The notes under the pieces were generated by a model. That model was not told where the DNA came from and made no database searches. It saw only the letters and a program-made list of their open reading frames with translations. A stretch of DNA of 64,000 nt from Epiperipatus broadwayi (lineage: Eukaryota > Onychophora > Udeonychophora > Euonychophora > Peripatidae). The stretch spans positions 705,501 to 769,500 of the forward strand of contig JAQFVV010006272.1 in NCBI GenBank assembly GCA_028023455.1, in the 5' to 3' direction. Below are positions 10,919 to 22,664 of this stretch, piece by piece. Position 1 is the stretch's first letter. Each line of letters opens with the position of its first letter. Both the position numbers and the translations under genes were made by a program.

Positions 10919-13900
10919 AATTGTGCAACTTTGGCAATGTAATATTATATAAAATGGGTCTAGCTCAGTTAACGATTACATTTGGTTAAATGCAAATAAT
11001 TGATAAATAAATATTCTGTATTAATATTAAATATTCTACTAGCTCAAATTAATAAAATAATAATAAGGTTCAGTTTATAAAATAAATAAATAAATATTTA
11101 TTAAATCATGAGACTTGGAAGTGAGATATAGGTGACAAGAAAGATTACATTGAGCCAATATTCCAGAGGATATTACCTCAATGGCATAAGAACACTATCC
11201 CCCCTATTACTATCTCAAATAAATAAACTTATAGCATTCTTATGACTTCAATAATACCTAATCATTAAGATTAAACTAATAATTAAATCTTAATCTTTTA
11301 TCTATAATAATTTAGCTAAATAAAATCTCAGGTTCATAAAACTACTTTAAGTTAATCAAAATTACTGTAGTAAAGCATGATAAGGGATTTAATGGCATAC
11401 TCTATCACACCTAACTAATAATAATAATAATAAATAATAATATTCTTCATTGTATGATCTAATTTTTTATATATCGTTTCTTCACTATAATTCTTATTCG
11501 CCATAATAATAATAAGAAAATAATATAATATAATCTTTTATCTTTCATATAATAATGTAATAAATATGGGGTAGTATCTTATAATCTGAAAAATATATGT
11601 GTGTCAATGGGTAGCATTTATAATTCAATATACTATTATAATAATCAATTTATGACCATAAAGATAATGTAAAATGTAATTTCTTAAATAAATAAATTCC
11701 AAGAAAATATTAGAATTCTTAAAATTAATACATTATTTATTTCTGTGCAAAGGTTATGTTTGATTCAAATCTTTTGTGTTTATTATGCATTGTAATGGGA
11801 AAGAAAACAATCTGAACACACAAATTTAAAAAAAAAAAAAACAAATTTAACAAAGTTTTTATTATAACAAATAAAATAAACAACAATCTATTTACACTAT
11901 TTACACTTGGTATAATAAATTTGCACCATTATACATCTCTTATTCATTATAACTACTAACACAATAGAAAATCAATTTAAGTCTTCACTCTGACTTAAAA
12001 AAATATATATACAATACAATTTTTTTATATCTCTTTACTATCAAATTTTATGATAAAATATACTCACTTTATATTTATTCTACAATATTATCTCTTTAAA
12101 TATTATTACAATATGCCTCCTTAAAACATACATTGAAGCATAGAATGGAAAACACAAAAAATAACAATATCGAATATGGATCTTTTTACTAAATAATTTC
12201 TCATTTTGCAATGTTATTAATATTACACCAAAATATCCAATGTTGATTTATTAATACAATACATGGACATTGTTGTTAACCATACTATGATTATTTTACC
12301 CAATATCTCCTACTTAATATTACTTTAATATGGAATAGTTGCAATTATTGTTATACTTTTTATTGTTTAAATAAATACAAAATTGTACCTATGTTTACCT
12401 TTGTATTGTTTTGTTTTCTAACATTATCTATCTTGAAAAATATGCAATACTTATAAAATAAAACATCTGAAGTTATTTAATATTTCAGAGCAACTTTGCT
12501 TCATTTATTTTATTTATGAAATTTATTTTATTTCCAAAAATAAATATAGAACATATTCTATGATTCTTTACCATCTAGTTCCATTGGATTCTTAATTCCA
12601 TTTTGCATTAACTCTATTCCTCCTTATAAGTAAATGAACCTATCTTATTCATTCAATAACAGTTCTTAAATTCTAAATTATTTATTATTTCTTTTCAAAA
12701 TACAATACTGTTCGATGTAATTGCTTTGGAAAATCATGATAGCGAATAGATGTGTAGGTATAGGGAAGAAAACTAGAGTCGTATTCAATAGTACATATTA
12801 GATAAAACACCATGGCACAGTGTATCTATAAAAATAGAGGCATGACCCATTTGTCTAATGTCCAATGATGTCAAAGCTATTAATTCAGTTTTATTGAAAC
12901 ATCAGTATTCGAATAAAATAGACACTGCCCACAAACAAAATATACCAGCTACAGGGCTTTGTTAAATGTACTCATATACTTAATAAAATTACACAATTTT
13001 ATTTTTATTACCATAATAAATCCTACATTAATATCATCTCATTGATTTCATGTTCTCAAGATTACTACCAAGTCACTATCTTATCAGAATATCCCTATAG
13101 ATTTATCAAATCTACACTGAGAAATAAGACTAACTAACAGAGTCAAAATAATAAATAAAATTCAATCGTAATTAGAATGATCTCGCTAATCTACAAGAAA
13201 AGTTTACTTTACTTTCCTATCCAATATTCTTGAACAAAATACATAATAATCATTATCCATACTTTAAATATCTAATAATATTAAAGTTCTTTGTAAAAGA
13301 ATCATATAATTATTCATCATTATATTGCATTATTAATAATATGAAATTAAAGTATGCATATTCCTTGAATAAATAAATTCTAATCTAATAATTTAAATGT
13401 GTTGTATAAGTGCGTTCACATACAACCTAGCATTCATACTTCAATATAATATAATTCATTGATAATCTGCAAAAGAAAAAATATATACATCATAAAATAT
13501 CAATATCCATAACTATTATCTAAGTGATATCAACTTGTTAATCACTTATGACATCTTCATGTCCATCAATCAAAATAAACATTGCATAATATAATATACA
13601 TCCATACATCCATGCTTAGAAATATTAACTTATTTAAATTATCAAACTATTTACTATAAAATTATAATATCATTAGTACTAAATTAATATTTATGTACCT
13701 ATTCTACTAATTAAATAATATTACACTTAAAAAACTAAAGTTAATAAAATAAATCGAGACATAATTACGTATATCTTCTATATTGACGAATGTTCTTTAC
13801 AAAATTCAAATGTTTTTTATTTCCTGGAGAGTTTTCTTTTTTAAAAAATTTTCTCTTAAAGAGCAATTAAAACCTCTGACCATTGCTAAGTAAGTTCTCT

Positions 13901-16818
13901 TGTTCTAGTGCTTGATGACAAAACTTCCCTGAACTTGGCACATGCACTGTAAACTCCTTTCTATATGCCAAACAAAGTTTTAAAAAAAATGAATGATTAA
14001 AAAAATAATAATTTACGATGTCTAAAATCTAAATTTACTGATGAAAATAATCACTGATCTACTTTGAAAAAGTTTGTAGAATAATAGTTCATTGTTTATA
14101 TTATTAAGAACAGTGATTATTAAGATGATAATTAAACTATAAGGTTGAAAAATAATATTTTCGAAGCTTCTTTTCCATAGGATCCTTCATCGGCTTGGTG
14201 ATGCATCTTATCCTGGAAATTTGACTACGGACAATCCGGATATTACTTTTTACGCAATTTTAAAAATATTTACATAAATTCAGTAATCACTTATTTATAA
14301 TTCCTCATATTTCAGGTTTATTTGTCAGGATAATTTATTATTTATTATCCAATTATAGCTATTTTCATTTGTTTTTCAAATTATCATTTTTTAAAACAAA
14401 TTCTTGCAATTACGTATAACCTTATATAATTTAGGTTTTATTACATACACTTTAGAATATCCATTTAGATATTATTTATGACAGTCTTTCGTAAAATTAT
14501 TCTCAATGTTTTCCTGCAAAAAGATAAAAACATTTATTACTTCCATGGCTCTATTTTTTCCATAAAAATTTATTATAAGTTTGCCATATTATTTATCAAT
14601 TTTTAATACGACTATCTCGCTACTAAAAAAAATAATGTGTTGTTACTTTTAATATACAAGTAGCTTTTCTGTTAAGCTTTCTGCATAATGACCAATATAA
14701 TTCTTTGCTTAATGAAATAGTTCTCTTCATTAATATCACTAATATTACATTTACAATTAGGAATTTTACCTTTAAAATTATTTTAATTAAGCACGTATTA
14801 CTTGTTGGCATTTCCATATTTTTACTGGGAAGTTGTATTAAGTTTTGATGAAAATCCTGGTAAAGGGAACCTTAAATTTAGCACTGCATCCTTTAAATAA
14901 AACTTATTATCATTTATTTATATTATGCTCTCTTTGCAAATACTTAAAATTAATATCCTATCGGTTTGCAAATAAATTATATAAGAGCACTAAATTGACT
15001 AAAAATAAAAAATTTAAAAAAAATATAAATTTAGAAAATTACTAGCATCGACCTAGAATTAAGCATGCAGCAGTATTTATACCCTACAAAATACATCATC
15101 TTATTAGTGGATTTTTGCTTTTCATCTGATACTTAATTTGCATATTACTACAGTATCATACAATTAAATTTAAAAAATAAAATATGACTTATTATTATTT
15201 TAAAATAATACTGAAAATATTAATCTTAAATCATTTTCTGTACTTTATTAAAATTAATTAAACATTTTAAAATAACTTTTAAAAACAATATTTATCAATT
15301 TATTCCACCCTTAACCAAAAGACTGTTTTTTACGAGGCTCCTCGTCGACATCTGACATCACTCTAACTCAGCCAGTTTTTATACGAAAATATTCGTTAAA
15401 CACGTATTCAATTCGTTTTTAAAAGTTCTGTAAGATGGTGCCATCTTCCGATTTATTTTACAAGTAAAAATTAAAAAAAAAACGTATTTAAACCTAAACA
15501 AAGAAGGAACATTATTTGTGATTGGTTCTTAGCATGCTCTCAGATGAAAAAGACATTCTGATTGGCTGGAAAGAACAAAGAAACTGCCTGATCAAAGAAA
15601 ATAAAGAAAAACGCTGAGATTTTCATTTCGAATACGATTTAAATTATTATAAAATTATATTTATGGAAATTAAAAAGTATTTTTACAGAGAATAATAAAA
15701 AAACAAAATTATTTTCGAAAAATATTGAAGATTTTAGTACAAATATTGAAGATGTAGTAAAAAGAAATATTTACTTTTCTATAACGTAAAAGTCGATCTT
15801 TTTGTTTATATTATAGCTTTTATGTTGCCGATATTGAATATTTTAGAATAAATAAAAAGTATCTTATTTTTGAAAGAACTTTCATTCTCTTCACAACCTG
15901 AAAAATTAATAATATACTTTTTATAAACGTATCTGAGTTGAATTTAATATTATAGGCGAATATGTTTTAACAATAGGCTTTGTCTTCAGTTTGTGAGTTG
16001 GCCAATTAAAAGCTTTGATTTTTACCTCATACAACCAATGATTTAATTAGTGGTTAAAAGGTTAATATTTAATTTATTTATTTTATTTTACAACAAAATA
16101 TTTAATTTTTTATTAACTACATTCATTTTATAATACTATTTAAAACATTTAACGATAGCTAATTTAAAGATTTTCCCTTGTGATAGATAATAAATATATT
16201 CAATTCTATAATGCAATTTTTAAAATATTTTGAACTTTGTTAACACAAATACTAGCAAGCATGTGTGCATGACTGTATTATACATGTCACATGACTTACA
16301 ACTGAGACAGATTGTATCAAATTTCTGCCTGAAAATATTAAATGTTAATTGCAACAATTATTATATTAAATAAATAATACAATAATATAAAATTTGGAAT
16401 AATAATTTGGAAAACATAGAATTAAATATAACTTTTCCATCACAAAGCTTACTTTTAAAATTATAATATTAAATATAATTATTAAATATAATTTATACTT
16501 TAAAATATAGCATTTATTTAATTACAAGTTTTAATTATTAAATTCAACTTTTCAAACATATTTTAAACATTTATTGCTACATTATTTCTTATGGCCAGCT
16601 TTTCCAACCATATGTAATTAATATTTTTAGCTTTATTTAACTGTTTTAATGTTATTTATCATAATTTTAAGCATTACATATTTTTATTTAGCTTTAAATT
16701 GTACTTTTAAAATATTATCAATATAATATAATTATTACACAAAGAGAACATATCCTAAATTTAATTTTTTTTAGCAAATTGCTATGATGAACTAATTCTG
16801 ACCTATAGAAAAGGGCAC
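10919..16818 (+). repeat. Long non-coding repeat, copy 1 (pairs with 40518-50830)
   Basis: Collinear similarity to 40518-43978 plus 49241-50830 can be followed through many landmarks: ATGGGTCTAGCTCAG, AATGGCATAAGAACACTATC, CATGACTTACAACTGAGACAG and TTCTGACCTA.AGAAAAG. Both copies start TTGT in the same relative position, and copy 2 starts immediately after (TA)n. The unit is about 5.1 kb without insertions. It has no ORF of substance. It could be a very long solo LTR, a large non-autonomous retroelement, or an old segmental duplication. Copy 1 is interrupted by a TTAA MITE at 15315-16061 and its right end is cut by (TA)n at 16819. Confidence 0.75.
15311..16065. mobile_element. TTAA-flanked piggyBac-like MITE, copy M1
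   Basis: A 747-bp insert (15315-16061) is flanked by TTAA at 15311-15314 and 16062-16065. The right end read inwards is CCTTTTAACCAC. The left end carries the subterminal hairpin ACGAGGCTCCTCGT, then CATCTGACATCACTCTAACTC. It closely matches M3 (19177-19921) and M4 (63854 onwards). The matching repeat copy 2 lacks it at 50102, giving an empty site with TTAA. TTAA duplication and CCCTTT-type ends suggest piggyBac mobilisation. Kolobok also uses TTAA. No transposase is present. Confidence 0.8.
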
Positions 16819-16833
16819 TATATATATATATAT
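16819..16833. repeat. (TA)n microsatellite between two repeats
   Basis: A short (TA)n run joins the right end of the long repeat copy 1 to a sequence starting TGTAATGG, the same start type as the LTR-like elements elsewhere. Confidence 0.8.
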
Positions 16834-17900
16834 TGTAATGGTATGGTAAGGAGTGGGTACACGGAGTTCACCCACAATAAACATGTGGTGATGGCCAATC
16901 ATCATCCCATAGTTGGTTAGCCAAATTATTGCAATTGTATGGAATCACAGTAAATATCAAGCCAGAATTGGTGTGGCAAAATCTTGTACCGGAATAGTTT
17001 AAAGACACCAAGGTTTCATTTCTATGAACATAGAGGTCCTTAGCATCTATACATGAATCCCTGGTCATATACTATATAGCTATAATTAACTGTTTATGTT
17101 TTATTATTCATGATGGAATGAATAATATCCATCCCTTGGAACATTACCTAGTCTTTGCCCATTGATGGAAGTTCAATCTCTAAGCTAGCTCATATATAAA
17201 AAAAACAAATGATTTGCACCACTATTCAATGCATATCTACCCTTCTATATATATATTTTCTGGTGATAATATCACCCCCATCCCCCTTCAAAGGTACAAA
17301 AGAGAACTAGACCTAGATACCTATTCAGGAACTAGGGAATTATCATATATACCAAACATATATCTCTATGACCAAGAATTTATACATCATGACTAAAATT
17401 GCCCCTTTTATATTTTTTCTAGGGTTCATAATGTAGTTTTATTTCATGATGACTTATTAGCAACATTTATAAGAAGTTTTATGATTCATAAATAAACACA
17501 TATAAGCGGTTTAATTTCAGCATCTGATTCATATTCTATTCCAACATTACAAAATATTGGGTACATCCCAAAACAATTAATTAAAATAAAATTAATTATA
17601 AAATTACTAAACATTTAATGATTAATAATAATAAGGGGGGAAATGGAAAGTATCACACATCTTTTAATTATTGTATTTAAATGTCATTTTACCTGGTGTA
17701 AAAATGATTTGGTCTTCTTGTGACATTAATATAATTAATAAACAAAATCAAAAAATGCATATACACACCCCGTCTTGTCAATAATATTGTAATATAATTA
17801 TTACATAATTAATCTGTATCCATTCATACCTCTGCTTAATTTATGCATTTACTAAATTAACATTAATAAAAAAAATCTCATCTAGTTACTTCAATAAAAA
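16834..17900 (+). repeat. LTR-like sequence of unresolved right end
   Basis: It begins TGTAATGGTATGG directly after (TA)n, as do LTR families A and B. A 6-bp stem GTGGGT/ACCCAC follows near 16852-16873. The first ~250 bases are richer in G+C than the surroundings. I could not locate a matching TTACA end, so the right border is only nominal. A short tandem duplication (AAAAAAATCT.ATCTAGTTACT) lies at 17864-17915. Confidence 0.35.
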
Positions 17901-18356
17901 AAATCTTATCTAGTTACTATTATCATTTCATACCCCCCCTTTATCATTTCATTTTAGGCCTGACAATTACTGTCATAAACCCATGTACATACACACAACA
18001 TCTAGGGTTTAAACCTTTCCCATCATAAAATGTTTACATAAATATTTCAATAAAAAAATGAACATCTATTTTAAAATGAACTATATCAAGATACATCAAC
18101 AGATGTGTGTACAAATAAATATATATAATATGATTGATAAAACAATTGAAGATATAATAAAACAAGAAAAAAATAGCATAAATAATAACATAATATTTAG
18201 TAATAACAAAACCCTTAATCGCTAAGATCTAATTTGATATTTGAGGAAAGAGAGAGGGTTAAAAAAATGAAATGGCAATAGTTATTAATAAAATTTGGTT
18301 TATATTACCGATTGCTTGGGTTCTTGAATTTGTGAAATACTGTTAATGTATTATTT
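17901..18356. other. AT-rich sequence, no gene seen
   Basis: Contains C-runs (CCCCCCC near 17932) and an AGAGAGAGG stretch near 18250. No coding or repeat identity could be assigned. Confidence 0.4.
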
Positions 18357-18403
18357 AAATAAGCATTTATTTTATAGCACTATGTTTTATAAATTGTAAT
18401 ACA

Positions 18404-19176
18404 TTAACGCTTAAAATGCATGACTCGTCTAAAAACGAGAAGATTTGACGTCACTCTAAATCGGCTACTTTTTATCGCATGTATACATATTATATGTCAT
18501 TCGAAAGAAAATCAAAAGTTCTGTAAGATGGTGCTCTCTTCAGAGTTATTTTACAAGTAAAAAATCAATAAAAATGACCATATATGTCAAACAAAACCAA
18601 AGCACCGCCTCCTCACCAACTTTTCTTGAATCTTATTGGCTGTCCCACTTCTGTCAGAAAGGGAAATGGCTGCCAAAAAGTAAAAAGTTACGTTCATTTT
18701 GATTTTTATTACGAAAATGATAAACGAATGTTTACAACATTTTAAACAATATTTGAATTGAATTACAAATTATTATTGATAAAATAATACTAAAAATCAA
18801 ATTATTTTAGAAAAATAGTTAAGATATTACCAAGAATTATTTATTTATTGCTACATATTGATCGTAACGTTAAAGTGAAAAAAAAAAGATTGCGTCAGCA
18901 ATCTTTTTTGGTTGGTTGAATAGCGGTTACTTTTATTTCACCGCAATTGAATATTTTTTAAATTATAAATCAAATTTTATTTTTGAAAAGACTTTCGTTT
19001 GCTTTCGTAATCTGACAATTCAGTAATATACTTTTTACAAACGAAACTAACGTATTTATATTATTAAAAGTGATCTATTTTAACAATAGATTTTGTTAAA
19101 GTTGTGAGTTGGCCAATTACAAGTTTTGATTTTTAACTCATTCGGCCAATTAAATAATAATCGTTGAAAGGGTTAA
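18404..19176. mobile_element. TTAA-flanked piggyBac-like MITE, copy M2 (diverged)
   Basis: Insert 18408-19172 lies between TTAA at 18404 and the TTAA at 19173 that it shares with M3. The right end read inwards is CCCTTTCAACG. Internal blocks match M1/M3 (GACGTCACTCTAA, GTTCTGTAAGATGGTGC, TTATTTTACAAGTAAAAA). The left hairpin is a different but still pairing sequence, CTCGTCTAAAAACGAG. It is more diverged than M1, M3 and M4. Confidence 0.75.
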
Positions 19177-19925
19177 CCCTTTTCCCGCCTCTTACGAGGC
19201 TCCTCGTCGACATCTGACGTCACTCTAACTCTGCCAGTTCTTATGCTAAAATATTCGTTTTACAGGTATTGAATAGATTTTTAAAAGTTCTGTAAGATGG
19301 TGCCCTCTTCCGAATTATTTTACAAGTAAAAAATAAAAAAAATGCATTTAAACCTAAACAAAGAAAGAACATTACTTGTGATTGGTTCTTAGCATGCTCT
19401 CAGCTGAAAAAGACATTCTGATTGGCTGGAAAGAACAAAGAAACCGCCTGATCAAAGAAAATAAAGAAAAATGCTGAGATTTTCATTTCGAACATGATTT
19501 AAATTATTATAAAATTATATTTATGGAAATTACAAATTATTTTCAGAGAGAATAATAAAAAAACAAAATTATTTTCGAAAAATATTGAAGATTTTAGTAA
19601 AAATATTGAAGATTTAGTAAAAAGAAATATTTACTTTTCTATAACGTAAAAGTCGACCTTTTTGCTTATATTATAGCTTTTATGTTGCCGAAATTGAATA
19701 TTTTAGAATAAATAAATAGCAATTTATTTTTGAAAGAACTTTTGTTCTCTTTATAATCTGAAAAATTAGTAATAGACTTTTTATAAATGTATCTGAGTTG
19801 AATTTAATATTATAGGCGAATATGTTTTAACAATAGGCTTTGTCTTCAGTTTGTGAGTTGGTCAATTAAAAGATTTGATTTTTATCTCATACAACCAATA
19901 ATATAATTAGCAGTTAAAAGGTTAA
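19173..19925. mobile_element. TTAA-flanked piggyBac-like MITE, copy M3
   Basis: Insert 19177-19921 has TTAA on both sides, left end CCCTTTTCCCGCC and right end (inwards) CCTTTTAACTGC. It nearly matches M1 throughout, including hairpin ACGAGGCTCCTCGT and the palindrome-like AAGATGGTGCCCTCTT. It sits head-to-tail with M2 through a single TTAA. Confidence 0.85.
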
Positions 19926-20796
19926 AGATCAGCCTTTTCAAGCTATTGTGCATGTGCTTTTTACGAGTGTTAATAATAAATGAATACTTTCATTCCCAAC
20001 ACAAGATATAGTATTTATGAAAGAATAAAATGAATCCACTTATTCTTTCCAACCCAATTTCTTATATATGGGCAAATCTTAAGTACTGAAAATAAAAGCG
20101 TGAGGATAGACCACTCACTTTAAATTACTGTTTACAATGTCTGAATGCTTATTTACATATGTTTAAAGTTTCATTTGAGAGTGACATTTAGTAAATTCTA
20201 GATAATTTTGTCGACGTCATTTATTCAGACATCATAAACAGTAATTTAAAGTGAGTGGTCTATCCTCATACTTTCATTTCCAGTACTTAAGATTTGCCCA
20301 TATATAAGCATTTGGGTTGGAAAGAATAAGTGGATTCATTTTATTCTTTCATAAACACTATATCTTGTGTTGGGAATGAAAGTATTCATTTATTATTAAC
20401 ACTCGTAAAAAGCGCATGCACAATAGCTTGAAAAGGCTGATCTTTAATTTATTACAATTTATAAAACATAGCACTATAAAATAAATGCTTATTTACATAT
20501 GTTTAAAGTTTCATTTGAGAGTGATATTTAGTAAATTCAAGATAATTTTGTCGACGTCATCCATTCAGACATCGTAAACAGTAATTTAAAGTGAATGGTC
20601 TATTCATGCTTTCATTTCCAGTACTTAAGAATTGCCCATATATATGCATTTGGGTTGGAAAGAATAAGTGGATTCATTTTATTCTTTCATAAATACTATA
20701 TCTTGTGTTGTGAATGAAAGTATTCATTTATTATTAACATTCGTAAAAAGTGCATGCACAATAGTTTGAAAAGGCTGATCTTTAATGTATTACAAT

Positions 20797-21070
20797 TTGT
20801 ATTATTTAATAAATTATTCAAAGTAATATACCTTTTTCAAGCAATTTTCTTATTTCCAAACAAGTTACTAATGTTATATATAATTTTACAAGAAGACAAT
20901 TTAAGTAGCAAATACATAAAATCATATTTTTTATATTTTTCATCATTACAAGTATTATTACAATTAAATAAAATAATTATAACAAATTTATCAGAGTAGC
21001 CAACACTTAAATAATCTTTATAAAACTGATCTGTTTGAAACAAAGTTACCCCACTAGATTTATTTAATCT
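20797..21070 (-). pseudogene. Inverted duplicate of Penelope-like linker region
   Basis: On the minus strand it encodes LSVGYSDKFV and NLFGNKKIA, nearly the same peptides as the plus-strand copy at 21128-21380. The nucleotide arms pair in reverse around a short loop (about 21071-21127). Coordinates follow the extent of the pairing. It is a head-to-head partial copy of the PLE that continues on the right. Confidence 0.7.
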
Positions 21071-21127
21071 CTTATTTCTGAAATAATAGTTTATTAAAAC
21101 AGCTACTTTATCAAATACAGATTGATA

Positions 21128-21615
21128 GCTATTAAATCTAGTGGGTAGCTTTATTTTATAAAGATTATTTGAGTGTTGGCTACTCTGATAAATTTGTTAA
21201 AAATATTTTATTTAATAGTAATATTTGTAATGATATAGATGTTAATGAAAAATATGATTTTATTTCTTTGCCATTTAAATTGTCTTCTTATAAAATTGTA
21301 TGTAAGAATAGTAATTTGTTTGGAAATAAAAAAATTGCTTGGAAAAGGGGTATTACTTAATATAATTTATTAAATATTACAATTTTTTTTTGACAGACAG
21401 ACTATTCCTGGACTAGTGTATATTATCCCTTGTTTTTGTAAGAATGTATATATAGGTCAGAATAGTTTTAGCTTTAACGAAAGAATAAAGATATAGAAAA
21501 ATAAAATTAGAAATAAATATCTTAGTTCTGCTTTATATATCCATGAAAAAGATACAAGCCAAACTATTAATTTTGATGAAGCTAAAATTATATTCTTTGA
21601 GAAAAATTAAATAAA
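21128..21615 (+). pseudogene. Penelope-like element: linker plus GIY-YIG endonuclease
   Basis: The plus strand reads SVGYSDKFV, then YDFISLPFKLSSYKI and NLFGNKKIAW (21169-21357, matching the PLE 'F..LPY........I.......A' linker). After a frame break comes a GIY-YIG domain from 21392: GLVYIIPCFCKNVYIGQ, where LVY and YIG are the signature pair, FNERI with the conserved Arg, a TAG stop, then SSALYIHEKD and INFDEAKIIFFEKN. In PLEs this nuclease opens target DNA for reverse transcription. There is no RT domain upstream; an inverted partial copy is there instead. Broken by at least one frameshift and one stop. Confidence 0.78.
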
Positions 21616-22103
21616 AGGAAGCAATTCACTTATTTAAAAGATCTTTTAATATTAAGGGTATATTGGAAGTAAGTGGAATTGTGGGTAATGTTTAGTTTAA
21701 ATATGTTATTTGAGAAGTCTGTTTATAGCAATGAAACCATTGATAATGATTTAGAGTTTGTTTTCTTGGCTACTCTGTTTAAATTATGAAATTAGGGTAA
21801 TTTTGATCAGATATATATATATAAATATCTCAGTGCATATCACTAGCTGAAAGGATATTATTTTGTGTCATGCTGTTTGAAGTTCAGACTTTATATTTAT
21901 TTACAGAGGATGTTACTGAAAAAACAACCTTTGAGAGAGTAATTTGAATATTTTATCTATATATATATATAATAAATCTCTTTTATTAGCATTCTTTTAA
22001 ATCAAATAAATATTATTTTTTAATTTGAGATACTAAAGTTCTGTATATAAGAGGAAGAAAGGAATACTATTATTACCAAATTGTTTTACTTGTTTTTTTC
22101 ATA
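21616..22103. other. AT-rich tail after the Penelope-like fragment
   Basis: The first ~50 bases may extend the PLE C-terminus (RKQFTYLKDLLI in another frame). Short (TA)n runs occur at 21812 and 21957. No other feature seen. Confidence 0.4.
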
Positions 22104-22172
22104 TGTCATAGCATCGGCCAGGACGTGAACCCACAACCGTCTGCAACCAACTACTTGCTTGCAAGGCAGCTA
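22104..22172 (-). repeat. tRNA-like SINE fragment (Ala-type anticodon loop)
   Basis: On the minus strand TGCCTTGCAAGCA forms an anticodon-like hairpin with loop CTTGCAA (anticodon TGC). About 25 bases later GTGGGTTCACGTCC is a strong B box. The spacing between them is too long for a functional tRNA and no acceptor stem forms. A decayed tRNA-derived SINE is most likely. Confidence 0.4.
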
Positions 22173-22664
22173 TTATATTAATTTAGTTATTTTTTTAAAT
22201 CAAGTCAACTATTTCAATCAAATTGAAAAAAAAAATATTTTGAAAGAAAATTTTGCATTTTATATTAACATTAATAGAAGACTTTATATATTATTTAACA
22301 TAAAAAGATAAGCCATGGAAAGAAACAAATTTTTCTCTTACCAATGGTGAAACTGTCTCATATTACAATTGTTTATTTAACTAATCCTAGTAACTGGGGC
22401 CATGAATATTTGGCTAATAATAGCTAGATACCCACTAAGTGCACAATTAAGTGTATGACCCTACTATCTGAAAAGCAGATCTTTAGCTTTTCAGACCTAA
22501 ATATATATTTAATTTTATCATGCAGTAAGACTTCACTTTAAATTGAATTTGTGGCAGTTTAGCTATTTTCAATCATAATTACTATTTAAAATAAATATAA
22601 AACTACTAAAAATAATAAAACATTTAAAATTTTTAAATGTGATATATTTTATTAAAAAGTAACA

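Larger units (their letters stand above)
18357..20785. repeat. Interrupted long inverted repeat complex
   Basis: Right arm 20221-20494 is matched in reverse by 19926-20142 plus 18357-18403. The two left-arm pieces are separated exactly at TTAA by two tandem MITEs (18408-19921). The arms meet around a spacer at 20143-20220 that contains GTCGACGTCAT. The spacer and a right-arm copy are then repeated directly at 20487-20785. Arm identity looks high, with only scattered differences. The arms hold no ORF. The structure abuts a Penelope-like fragment pair, so it may be the terminal repeat (pLTR-like) part of that element, but this is inference. Confidence 0.75.

Noticed and set aside
14030-14070. 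ACTGATGAAAATAATCACTGATC as a ribozyme
   Set aside because: Lacks the CGAAA core and stem II; part of the long repeat.
20837-20999. Plus-strand frame of 81 residues (20754-20999)
   Set aside because: Antisense of the inverted Penelope-like copy, which gives the meaningful reading.
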